DNA from: Peptococcaceae bacterium
GTDB taxonomy: Bacteria; Bacillota; Peptococcia; Peptococcales; Peptococcaceae
Reading direction: 5' to 3'
DNA: 38,806 nucleotides
Assembly (NCBI GenBank): GCA_017399005.1
Contig: JAFQEO010000021.1
Location: 1 to 38,806 of the forward strand
Below, piece after piece: positions 1 to 9,843 of the stretch; positions within the stretch are counted from its first letter, which is position 1, and each line of letters starts with the position of its first letter. The notes under the pieces were generated by a model. The model saw only the letters and a list, made by a program, of their open reading frames with translations. It made no database searches and was not told the origin of the DNA. The position numbers were made by a program, and so were the translations under genes.

Positions 1-31
1 TAGCCGACACCCCTGCCGAATGATACATAAA

Positions 32-1114
32 TTATTCTGTTTGCAGTTCTACTTCGATATTTACCGGATTGTGGTCGCTCCATGCAAACTGCAAATCCAC
101 GGTTTCTGCGTGGTGCAGTGTCACATTTGGAGACAGGATAAACCCGTCGATTACATAAAACTGGTTGTTGTCCAGGTTTTCGGCATCGTATGGATGGTTC
201 AGCAGACGGGAGGTTGGTACACGGTCGTCGGTAACATACTGCCAGCCTTCCGGCATCAGGGTTTTGTCAATTACGGCAGGCATAAAATTCTCGGTTTCTT
301 TCAGCGGATAGGCTTCCGGATTTACCCCCGGCAGTACGGAGTTAAAGTCGCCGCCGGCGATAACATAGTTGCCTTTTTCGTATTCGTCTTTCATAATCTG
401 TGCCAGTTTTGCAGCCTGCTGTGCTTTGCCCTGCCCGTTGTCGTAGGCTTCCAGATGCAGGTTAATCAGTACCAGTTCTTTATCGGTGTTTTCCAGCGGC
501 ATTCGTTCCACCAGCAGGCAGCGTTTCAGCTGAAATGCGCTGACCGGCCATTTGAAGGAACTGTCAAAGCCGATGCGTGTGGCGCCATCAGCAGGGAAAC
601 TGTTAAGTGTAAGAACACCGGATTCCACATGACCGATTGGCGGCAGCGGATACGGAATAAATTTTACGTTAAAGTTATAGGCAAATGCGCTCTGTACAGC
701 GTGGTCCTGCTCAATGGCCTGTTGAATCTGTTCCGCCTGATTGATATAGAACGAGCGACGGGAATGGATATCCACTTCCTGCAGCAGGAAAATGTCGGAA
801 TTCAGTTCCGCTGCCTGTTCTGCCAGATGATGAACGGTATTCTGTACATGGGCTTCGCTTTCCTGATTCACGGTTTTACCGCCGTCCATAAAGAAATCAG
901 CGGAGGCATCCAGCCCGCCGTAGCCGATGTTCCAGCTCGTAATAGTGAATGACTGGCCAGGTTTCAGTGTTTTTTCTGTTGTGCCGCTGATGGCTACCTC
1001 TTCTTCTGGTGCCGGTTTGTATTCGCTCGCCAGCAGCATTGCCAGCACAGAGGCAATCAGAAGAAGTACAATGCCAATAGTGAGGCCGATTTTGGTTTTA
1101 TTTACATGACTCAT
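32..1114 (-). CDS. Membrane-anchored endonuclease/exonuclease/phosphatase-fold protein
   Basis: The protein has about 360 residues. A hydrophobic segment near residues 9-29 acts as an uncleaved anchor or signal, so the catalytic domain is probably extracellular. Motifs of the EEP (DNase I-like) superfamily appear in order: SWNIGYGG, LLQEVD with the metal-binding Glu, NLHLEAY, GGDFNS, and WSDHNPV with the catalytic Asp-His near the C-terminus. The family includes nucleases, phosphodiesterases and sphingomyelinases, and the substrate cannot be read from the sequence. An ATG six bases upstream (1118-1120) touches the GAGGA ribosome binding site. The second ATG, at 1112-1114, has correct spacing and was chosen. 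The gene stands alone and diverges from the next one. Confidence 0.85.
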   Translation of the reverse strand: MSHVNKTKIGLTIGIVLLLIASVLAMLLASEYKPAPEEEVAISGTTEKTLKPGQSFTITSWNIGYGGLDASADFFMDGGKTVNQESEAHVQNTVHHLAEQAAELNSDIFLLQEVDIHSRRSFYINQAEQIQQAIEQDHAVQSAFAYNFNVKFIPYPLPPIGHVESGVLTLNSFPADGATRIGFDSSFKWPVSAFQLKRCLLVERMPLENTDKELVLINLHLEAYDNGQGKAQQAAKLAQIMKDEYEKGNYVIAGGDFNSVLPGVNPEAYPLKETENFMPAVIDKTLMPEGWQYVTDDRVPTSRLLNHPYDAENLDNNQFYVIDGFILSPNVTLHHAETVDLQFAWSDHNPVNIEVELQTE

Positions 1115-1168
1115 ACGCATTCCTCAATTTAATAATAATTTTAATAGTAAAAAATTCTCTATGCGGAC

Positions 1169-1177
1169 ATTATACCA
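1169..1177 (-). promoter_or_regulatory. Candidate extended -10 promoter for the EEP-family gene
   Basis: On the minus strand this reads TGG followed by TATAAT, an extended -10 element about 55 bases upstream of the gene start. No good -35 hexamer is visible at 17 bases, so this is tentative. Confidence 0.4.
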
Positions 1178-1192
1178 TTCTTTTTTAATTTG

Positions 1193-1201
1193 TGTTATAC
1201 T
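1193..1201 (+). promoter_or_regulatory. Candidate extended -10 promoter for the small gene and LysR gene
   Basis: TGTTATACT is an extended -10 element about 65 bases upstream of the start at 1266, in an AT-rich divergent intergenic region. The -35 region is weak. Confidence 0.35.
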
Positions 1202-1265
1202 AATCACATATATTTAAAAAAAATAATGAGATAATAGATTAGAAAAAATACAGGAGGTGTTCTGT

Positions 1266-1529
1266 ATGAATCGCAAAGAATTTGCAGCGGCAGTAAAACG
1301 GCTGAACACCAGTCCGTGGCATATCCTGATTAATGATTCAGCGGACGGTGCTATGCAGCGTGGCTGTTATCTGGAAAACGGCATATGGAAGGTCTTTGAA
1401 AACGATGCAAAAGGCAGGACAAAAATTCTGTATAAAAATCGCTCGGAAGAAAAAGCCTTTGCATGGCTGTATCAGCTTCTGACAAAATCAGAAACATCGA
1501 AAAAATGGTATGAATTCTGGAAACGTTAA
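1266..1529 (+). CDS. Small protein of unknown function, weakly immunity-protein-like
   Basis: This is an 87-residue soluble protein that I do not recognise firmly. A near-perfect AGGAGGTG at 1252-1259 lies six bases before the ATG at 1266. A GTG at 1257 would start inside that ribosome binding site and is rejected. The central pattern LENGIWKVFENDAKGR, followed by an acidic 'EEKAFAWLYQLL' helix, resembles small single-domain immunity proteins (Imm59-like) by eye. No toxin gene is adjacent, so that reading is weak. It is followed 32 bases later by a LysR gene on the same strand and may be co-transcribed with it. Confidence 0.65.
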   Translation: MNRKEFAAAVKRLNTSPWHILINDSADGAMQRGCYLENGIWKVFENDAKGRTKILYKNRSEEKAFAWLYQLLTKSETSKKWYEFWKR

Positions 1530-1561
1530 TTGTGTAATGAAAATCAAGAGAGGTGACAGCC

Positions 1562-2497
1562 ATGAATCTGGAACAGTTTCGTTATATCAAAGAGGTCGTG
1601 CAGTGCCGGTCGATTTCGAAAGCGGCCAAGCAGCTGTTTTTAACGCAGCCTACGATCAGCAATGCCATTCACAATTTTGAAGAGGAAGTAGGCTACAAAG
1701 TGTTCCGCCGGTCCAATCAGGGGGTAGCGCTGACCGAGGACGGCGAGAAACTGATGGGTTCTATCGAAATTATTCTGAATGAAGTAGACAATATCCGCAA
1801 CTCCAAAGAGGGCGGAGACTATATTAACGGGGATGTGTATGTGGATGCATCGCCTACCATCTGCAGCACCATTATGCCGCGAGTGATTATCGCCTGCAAA
1901 CAGGCGTATCCGGGTATTACGGTGCATGTAAAAGAAACCTTTCCGGATAAAAGCATGACTTCGCTGCTGGCAGGGATGTCCAATATCAGCCTGACTTCCT
2001 TTGTAGGTGTAGATAAATTTAAAAATCTGCAGGCAAGTCTGGGGATGCGCAACTTTGAGGCCGAACATTTACTGACGGAAAATTTTATGCTCTATACCAG
2101 TAGAGATAATCCGCTTGCCAGTGAAAAAGAGGTAGAGGTGCTGGATACTTATGCCTATCCGTGGATTATTCAGCAGGAAAACAGCTACGAGGAAAACTGC
2201 ATGATTATGGGCGAGGATGAAATCTGCCCGAACAGCATTATCACATTCCAGGATAAGGACAGTGTAAAACAGGCTATCGCTGCCGACCTGGGTGTTGCTG
2301 TGATGGCCAGTTCTTTTGCCGGAGAGGAAGACCCGTATGTAACTGCCGGACTGATTCATCGTGTTGGTTTAACCGATGTGCAGCTGAATACCATGCATGT
2401 GCTGGTAACTCCTAAAAAACGCAGATTTACAACAGTTGAGCGCTGTTTCCTGGAAGAACTGAAAAAGTTTTATCAGAAACTGCAGAGAGAAGAATAA
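1562..2497 (+). CDS. LysR-family transcriptional regulator
   Basis: The protein has 311 residues, the usual LysR length. The N-terminal winged helix-turn-helix (about residues 1-60) shows the family signature MNLEQFRYIKEV, then SISKAAKQLFLTQPTISNAIHNFEEEVGYKVFRR. The rest is a periplasmic-binding-like effector domain (about 90-300). The ATG at 1562 follows AGAGGTG with good spacing, and a GTG at 1553 inside that site is rejected. A terminator follows directly. The next gene downstream is a cation/proton antiporter on the same strand, which makes it a possible target, but the effector and targets are unknown. Confidence 0.9.
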   Translation: MNLEQFRYIKEVVQCRSISKAAKQLFLTQPTISNAIHNFEEEVGYKVFRRSNQGVALTEDGEKLMGSIEIILNEVDNIRNSKEGGDYINGDVYVDASPTICSTIMPRVIIACKQAYPGITVHVKETFPDKSMTSLLAGMSNISLTSFVGVDKFKNLQASLGMRNFEAEHLLTENFMLYTSRDNPLASEKEVEVLDTYAYPWIIQQENSYEENCMIMGEDEICPNSIITFQDKDSVKQAIAADLGVAVMASSFAGEEDPYVTAGLIHRVGLTDVQLNTMHVLVTPKKRRFTTVERCFLEELKKFYQKLQREE

Positions 2498-2501
2498 AAG
2501 C

Positions 2502-2530
2502 AAAATGCCGGACGATTGCCCGGCATTTTT
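2502..2530 (+). terminator. Rho-independent terminator after the LysR gene
   Basis: A 10-bp perfect stem (AAAATGCCGG at 2502-2511 with CCGGCATTTT at 2520-2529) has an 8-base loop and runs into T residues, five bases after the stop codon. Confidence 0.85.
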
Positions 2531-2562
2531 GATTCTACGGAAAGAGATATTAATTTTGTGCT

Positions 2563-2599
2563 GATTTTCACGCAGAAAAAGGAAATTGAAGTGAAAATC
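2563..2599 (+). repeat. Perfect 9-bp inverted repeat in the antiporter leader
   Basis: GATTTTCAC at 2563-2571 is exactly inverted as GTGAAAATC at 2591-2599 with 19 bases between. It lies 60-100 bases before the antiporter start. It could be an operator, perhaps for the LysR protein upstream, or an RNA hairpin in the leader. No T-run follows, so it is not a terminator. Confidence 0.5.
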
Positions 2600-2660
2600 C
2601 AGAATATATCAGACAAAAGAATTTTCTAAAAATATTTCGTGAACAGACAGGTGATTTATT

Positions 2661-4964
2661 TTGGGACATTTAGCAACTTTAATTACAGACCTTGCACTTT
2701 TGTTAGTGGTGGCAGGGATTACGACGCTGTTGTGTAAAAAAATCAATCAGCCGACGGTAATCGGATATATTCTGGCCGGGTTTCTGATTGGCCCGGTGGT
2801 TAGTTTTATTCCGACTATCGGGGATTCGGAAAATATAACGCTGTGGGCGGAAATCGGGGTTATTTTCCTGATGTTCAGTCTGGGGCTGGAGTTCAGTCTG
2901 CACAAACTGGTAACGGTAGGTACTACCGGAATTATTTCGGCGCTGCTGCAGATTGGCGGTATGATGATTCTGGGCTATGCTGCCGGGATTGCCATGGGCT
3001 GGAGTACGATGGACAGTGTGTTCCTGGGCGGTATGTTGTCGATGTCGTCTACGATGATTACCATCAAGGCCATCGAGGATTTGGGCCTGAAAGAGAAGAA
3101 ATTTACGAAACTGGCCATTGGGACTCTGGTAATTGAGGATATTGTAGCCATTTTTCTGATGGTGATTCTGTCCACCATTTCGGTCAGTCAGGGGGTAAGC
3201 GGTCTGGAAATGGCCGGAACCATTCTCAAACTGCTGATGTATCTGGTTGTATGGCTGCTGCTGGGTATTTATCTGATTCCGTCCTTTTTGCAGAAAACAC
3301 AGAATCTGATGAATGATGAAACCCTGCTGGTTGTAGCGCTGGGCATCTGTTTCGGTATGGTATGGCTGGCAGATGCAATCGGGTTCTCATCGGCGCTGGG
3401 TGCATTTATGGCAGGGTCGATTATGGCGGGTACCATTCACGGGGAACGCATTGAACATCTGGTAAATCCGTGCAAGGATTTGTTTGGCGCCGTGTTCTTC
3501 GTATCGGTAGGGCTGATGGTTGTACCGGTTATGCTGATAGAGTATTTTGTGCCGATTCTGGTTCTGACTCTGCTGACCATTATCGGGAAAATGGTGCTTT
3601 TAGTAGCAGGTATGATGGCCGGCGGCGAGGATCTGGAAACCTCGATGTACGGGGCAATGAGCCAGACGCAGATTGGCGAGTTCTCGTTTATTATCGCTAC
3701 ACTGGGCACAAGCCTTGGTGTTACCAGCGATTTTTTATATCCGGTAATTGTTGCGGTATCGGTGGTAACCACATTTACAACACCGTTTTTTATCAAACAG
3801 TCGGATAATGCCTGTCGTATTGTAAAAAAAGTGACACCGCAGAGTTTGCAGAATCTGGTGGAACGATACCGTGCGGCACGGCTTGAAGTGCGTGACGATG
3901 GGAAAGACCAGGACTGGAAACAGTTCCTGAAAGGGTATGTATCTACATTTCTGATTTATGGTGTTCTTCTGCTGGTAATTACAGAAATCGGGCATCTGCT
4001 TCTGTATCCGGTGCTGGTGGATATGATGCCGAATGCAACACTGGCGGCTTCGCTGACCTGTATTGCTCTTTATATTGTGATGGCACCGCTTTTGCCGCCG
4101 ATGATGATTTTCCGTAAAAGATATTTTACTGCATTGTGGCTGAAGAGTTTTGCCAATCATCTGCCGCTGCTGCTGTTAATTGTGCTTCGCACGGGTGTGA
4201 CGGTGTTCCTGGCTGTGCGGCCGGTACAGCTGATGTTTTCTGTACCGGGCTGGATTCTGCTTCTGGTAGCGGTGCCGCTGGTGATTTTTATCTCCCGTTC
4301 TGACTGGATGGTTGGCCGTTATCTGGAAATAGAAGCAAAATTTCTGTCGAACTTTAATGAAAAGAAACTGCAGGAACTGCACGAGAATAAACAGAAAGAA
4401 GGCCATGCATGGCTGGATGAACAGCTTCAGGTGGCGGAGTACATCTGCACATCGGGCAATGCTGCCTGTGATATGGAACTGAAGGAGTTACAGTGGGGCC
4501 GTATGTGGCAGGTAAATGTTATTAAAATTGTCCGCGGTAAAAAGCATATCAATATTCCGGAAGGCGACGAACAGCTTCATGCAGGCGATAAACTTTATAT
4601 GCTGGGTACAGTAAAAGCGCTGGAGAATTTCAATTTATTCAATGAACAGCGTAATCTGCTTCTGGAAGGCGAGGAGGATAATGTTTCTCTGCATACATTT
4701 ATCGCCAGTCAGGATGAGCTGGCGGAGGAACAGCAGCTGTATTCCTATGCTGTAACGGTAAAAAAAGGTTCACCGCTGGCTGGGAGCAGTATTCGCGAGT
4801 CGGGTATCAAATCTGTATGGAATGCTTATCTGGTAGGGATTGAGCGAAACATGATGCCGATGATGAATCTGAATGTGAATTTTGTTCTGAATGCCGATGA
4901 TTTATTGTGGGTGCTGGGTTCGCAGAAAATGGGCGAACAGCTGGTAAAAAATGAGCTGCTGTAA
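2661..4964 (+). CDS. CPA2-family cation:proton antiporter (Kef-type) with C-terminal TrkA-C domains
   Basis: The protein has 767 residues. The N-terminal ~385 residues form a Na+/H+ exchanger-type membrane domain with CPA2 signatures: INQPTVIGYILAGFLIGP near 27-44, then FLMFSLGLEFS, and FSSALGAFMAGSIMAGT near 250. A second hydrophobic block of about four helices follows (about 425-540). Two TrkA-C/RCK-C-like modules lie at about 605-655 and 690-765. I see no RCK-N nucleotide-binding motif (GxGxxG). It probably exchanges K+ or Na+ for protons across the membrane, gated by a ligand at the C-terminal modules. The start is TTG at 2661, preceded by CAGGTG, and no ATG fits. Terminators lie on both sides, so it is monocistronic. 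Confidence 0.88.
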   Translation: MGHLATLITDLALLLVVAGITTLLCKKINQPTVIGYILAGFLIGPVVSFIPTIGDSENITLWAEIGVIFLMFSLGLEFSLHKLVTVGTTGIISALLQIGGMMILGYAAGIAMGWSTMDSVFLGGMLSMSSTMITIKAIEDLGLKEKKFTKLAIGTLVIEDIVAIFLMVILSTISVSQGVSGLEMAGTILKLLMYLVVWLLLGIYLIPSFLQKTQNLMNDETLLVVALGICFGMVWLADAIGFSSALGAFMAGSIMAGTIHGERIEHLVNPCKDLFGAVFFVSVGLMVVPVMLIEYFVPILVLTLLTIIGKMVLLVAGMMAGGEDLETSMYGAMSQTQIGEFSFIIATLGTSLGVTSDFLYPVIVAVSVVTTFTTPFFIKQSDNACRIVKKVTPQSLQNLVERYRAARLEVRDDGKDQDWKQFLKGYVSTFLIYGVLLLVITEIGHLLLYPVLVDMMPNATLAASLTCIALYIVMAPLLPPMMIFRKRYFTALWLKSFANHLPLLLLIVLRTGVTVFLAVRPVQLMFSVPGWILLLVAVPLVIFISRSDWMVGRYLEIEAKFLSNFNEKKLQELHENKQKEGHAWLDEQLQVAEYICTSGNAACDMELKELQWGRMWQVNVIKIVRGKKHINIPEGDEQLHAGDKLYMLGTVKALENFNLFNEQRNLLLEGEEDNVSLHTFIASQDELAEEQQLYSYAVTVKKGSPLAGSSIRESGIKSVWNAYLVGIERNMMPMMNLNVNFVLNADDLLWVLGSQKMGEQLVKNELL

Positions 4965-4993
4965 GATTGCATAAGCTCTGCAAAATAATATAC

Positions 4994-5032
4994 AGACGGT
5001 TATGCCATTACTGGACTAGCCGTCTTTTTTTT
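4994..5032 (+). terminator. Rho-independent terminator after the antiporter gene
   Basis: AGACGGTTA at 4994-5002 pairs with TAGCCGTCT at 5017-5025 (one G-U pair), followed by a T8 run. Confidence 0.85.
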
Positions 5033-5124
5033 GATATAATGACCTTTATTTGATATTTTGAATGTGACTGTTACATGCAGTTGTTGTAGAACTTTTTATA
5101 GTAAATGAGAGTGAGGGGCAGAAT

Positions 5125-7332
5125 ATGGATTTATCGCAGCTGAATATGCCGCAGCGTGAGGCGGTGGAATGTACGGAAGGGCCGCTGCTGATTCTGGCTG
5201 GTGCCGGTTCGGGAAAAACACGGGTGCTGACAACACGTATTGCGTATCTGATTTATGAAAAACGGGTGGCACCATGGAATATTCTGGCCATCACATTTAC
5301 CAATAAAGCAGCGCATGAAATGCGGGAGCGTATTGTGGCGCTGGTTGGGCAGGAAGGCGAAAAAGTCTGGGCCAGCACATTTCACTCCACCTGTGTGCGG
5401 ATTCTGCGCAACGAGATTAATTACATCGGGTATGATACAAACTTTGTAATTTATGATGAGACAGACCAGCAGACGCTGCTGAAAATGATTCTGAAAGAAC
5501 TGAATCTGGACGAGAAAAAATTCCCGCCAAGAGGCGCTGCTGCACGGATTTCCACCCATAAAAATGAACTGCGTACGCCGGCAGAGGCCCAGCGTGAAGC
5601 TATGGGCGATTTTGCCGAGGAAAAACATGCAGAGATTTATCGCATTTATCAGGAGCGTCTGCGGCAGAATAATGCGGTAGATTTTGATGACCTGATTATG
5701 CTGACTGTGCAGCTGTTCCGCGAGTATCCGGAAGTGCTGGAACGTTACCAGGAACGGTTCCGCTATATTTTAGTGGACGAGTATCAGGATACCAACCTGG
5801 CACAGTATGTGCTGGTGAAACTGCTGGCCGGGCGGTATAAAAACCTGTGCGTGGTAGGCGATGACGACCAGTCCATCTATCAGTGGCGAGGTGCGGATAT
5901 CCGCAATATTTTGAATTTTGAGAAAGACTATCCTGATGCGAAAGTGGTAAAACTGGAGGAAAACTACCGTTCCAGACAATGTATTCTGGATGCAGCCTAC
6001 AGTGTGGTTCGGCACAATGCCGGCCGTAAGGACAAGCGGCTCTGGACCGAGAAAAAAGAGGGTGGTCTGATTGCTGCCTATAACGGCTACACCGAGCGGG
6101 ATGAAGCGTGGTTTATCGCACAGCAGATTCGAAACGGTGTAAAAGAAGGCCGCAAACTGAAGGATTATGCCATTCTGTGCCGTGCAACGGCGCAGTTCCG
6201 TGTAATTGAGGAAACACTAATCAAGGAATCCATTCCGTATCATATTTACGGCGGTCAGAAATTCTATGGCCGTAAGGAAATCAAGGATATTATGGCCTAT
6301 CTGCGGATTATTGCCAATCCGTCAGATGTTATCAGTGCGGAGCGGGCGCTGGCCACACCGCGGCGCGGCGTGGGTGATACCAGCTGGATGAAGCTGGTGC
6401 AGTTTGCGCAGGAGAATCATCTGAACATTTCCGATGCGCTGCTGCGGGCAGAGGAAAGCACGGCAGGTAAAAAATATGCCATGATTATGGCACAGTTTGG
6501 CCGCTTGCTGGACACCTTCCGCATTTTAAGCGAGAGCCTTTCGGTGACAGCGCTGACACAGATGATTCTGGAGGAAAGCGGCTATCTGCAGGCAGAAAAA
6601 ACCGTGGAAGCCGAATCTCGTATTGAGAACCTGAATGAGTTTATTTCCATTACAACGGCTTTTGACAATCGGGAAGATGCGGAAAATCTGACATTGTCGG
6701 CCTTTCTGGCGGAAGTGGCTCTGTTCAGTGACCTGGATCAGATGGATGCCGAGGAGGATTCGGTAACGATTATGACCATGCATGGGGCGAAAGGGCTGGA
6801 GTTTCCAGTGGTATTTGTTACCGGCATGGAAGAGGGGATTTTCCCGCACAGCCGGGCGGTTTATTCTCTGGAAGCCGATGAAATGGAAGAGGAACGCAGG
6901 CTCTGCTATGTGGCGCTGACCCGTGCCAAAGAGCAGGTGTATCTGACCAGAGCCGGAGAACGTATGCTGTACGGCAGAACCAATTATAATCCGCCGTCTC
7001 GTTTCCTGAAGGAAATACCGTCGCATCTGGTGTGGGATATGAACCGGGATACCATGAAACGGCATGCGGAAGAGCGAAAAGCCGGGCCAAAGGCGGAAAC
7101 AAAACCATCTGGAATTACAGCAGCAGCGCAGTCGTCGGCTTCGGGCAGTGCTGCAGTGCCGAATACCGACTATCAGATTAATGATACCATTGAACATAAA
7201 AAATGGGGTCAGGGTGTGGTTGTCGGGGTATCCGGCAGCGGTGAAGACTTGTCTATCCGGGTGATTTTTCCGGAAATGGGCATGAAAGATTTATTTGTGA
7301 AGTATGCACCGATTAAAAAGGTGGAACAATAA
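5125..7332 (+). CDS. pcrA: ATP-dependent DNA helicase PcrA (UvrD family, SF1)
   Basis: The 735-residue 3'-5' DNA helicase acts in repair and in removing proteins from DNA. The Walker A motif AGAGSGKT is at residues 25-32, the TFTNKAA motif follows, the Walker B motif VDEYQDTN is near 218, and GDDDQSIYQWRGA and the C-terminal motif VALTRAKEQVYL are all present. The C-terminus (about 685-735) is the PcrA-type Tudor-like domain (HKKWGQGVVVGVSGSG) that contacts RNA polymerase in characterised homologues. Length is normal. It lies upstream of ligA on the same strand, the same pairing as in Bacillus. The ATG at 5125 follows GTGAGGGG. Confidence 0.96.
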   Translation: MDLSQLNMPQREAVECTEGPLLILAGAGSGKTRVLTTRIAYLIYEKRVAPWNILAITFTNKAAHEMRERIVALVGQEGEKVWASTFHSTCVRILRNEINYIGYDTNFVIYDETDQQTLLKMILKELNLDEKKFPPRGAAARISTHKNELRTPAEAQREAMGDFAEEKHAEIYRIYQERLRQNNAVDFDDLIMLTVQLFREYPEVLERYQERFRYILVDEYQDTNLAQYVLVKLLAGRYKNLCVVGDDDQSIYQWRGADIRNILNFEKDYPDAKVVKLEENYRSRQCILDAAYSVVRHNAGRKDKRLWTEKKEGGLIAAYNGYTERDEAWFIAQQIRNGVKEGRKLKDYAILCRATAQFRVIEETLIKESIPYHIYGGQKFYGRKEIKDIMAYLRIIANPSDVISAERALATPRRGVGDTSWMKLVQFAQENHLNISDALLRAEESTAGKKYAMIMAQFGRLLDTFRILSESLSVTALTQMILEESGYLQAEKTVEAESRIENLNEFISITTAFDNREDAENLTLSAFLAEVALFSDLDQMDAEEDSVTIMTMHGAKGLEFPVVFVTGMEEGIFPHSRAVYSLEADEMEEERRLCYVALTRAKEQVYLTRAGERMLYGRTNYNPPSRFLKEIPSHLVWDMNRDTMKRHAEERKAGPKAETKPSGITAAAQSSASGSAAVPNTDYQINDTIEHKKWGQGVVVGVSGSGEDLSIRVIFPEMGMKDLFVKYAPIKKVEQ

Positions 7333-7371
7333 AGCATTCATAAAACGTGTAAATAAAACGGACACTGGTAA

Positions 7372-9432
<2,061 letters not shown>

Positions 9433-9472
9433 TAGATATACAGGAAATATACTGTAAAATGCGTTTCAGATA

Positions 9473-9500
9473 TTGAAGGATTGATAAAAAAGTTGTATAA
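9473..9500 (+). promoter_or_regulatory. Sigma-A-type promoter for gatCAB
   Basis: TTGAAG (9473-9478), a 16-base spacer and a perfect TATAAT (9495-9500) lie about 50 bases before gatC. Confidence 0.65.
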
Positions 9501-9550
9501 TAGTCAGTTGTAATAATTAGGTAAGACATTAATAGATAAGGGGTGTAGTT

Positions 9551-9832
9551 ATGGAAAGAGAAGTGTTGAGAAGATTGTGTTTGCTCAACCAGCTCAGTTT
9601 GACAGACACACAGAAAGATGACGTTATAAGCTTTTTCGCAGATCGCGATGCAGATACCGCTACGCTGGATGCGATTGATACAGAAAATGTAGAGAGAATG
9701 GTTCATGTTATGCCGGTTCTTACCGTTGTTCGTGAGGATAAAGCATCCCAGCCTTTCTCCCGTGAAGATCTCCAGGCAGGAGCTCCGGAAACCGACGAAG
9801 GTTACTGGTGCGTACCTCGCGTACTGGAATAA
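9551..9832 (+). CDS. gatC: Asp-tRNA(Asn)/Glu-tRNA(Gln) amidotransferase subunit C
   Basis: The 93-residue protein has the length of GatC, the small subunit that wraps around GatA and GatB and stabilises the complex. The C-terminal half is canonical: HVMPVLTVVREDKASQPFSREDL, then APETDEGYWCVPRVLE. The N-terminal helical part is diverged from the usual form (LCLLNQLSLTDTQKDD). It is the first gene of gatCAB, with a TATAAT promoter upstream and AGGGG before the ATG. The gap to gatA is 11 bases. Confidence 0.9.
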   Translation: MEREVLRRLCLLNQLSLTDTQKDDVISFFADRDADTATLDAIDTENVERMVHVMPVLTVVREDKASQPFSREDLQAGAPETDEGYWCVPRVLE

Positions 9833-9843
9833 GGAGGGCAAGT

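Noticed and set aside
20-952. 310-residue open frame on the plus strand
   Set aside because: It is antisense to the EEP-family gene, which has clear family motifs and a ribosome binding site. The translated shadow has no domain-like pattern and is rich in Cys, His and Phe.
2563-2660. Riboswitch upstream of the antiporter
   Set aside because: Only one simple dyad is visible in under 150 bases. No conserved cyclic di-AMP or K+ aptamer pattern was recognised.
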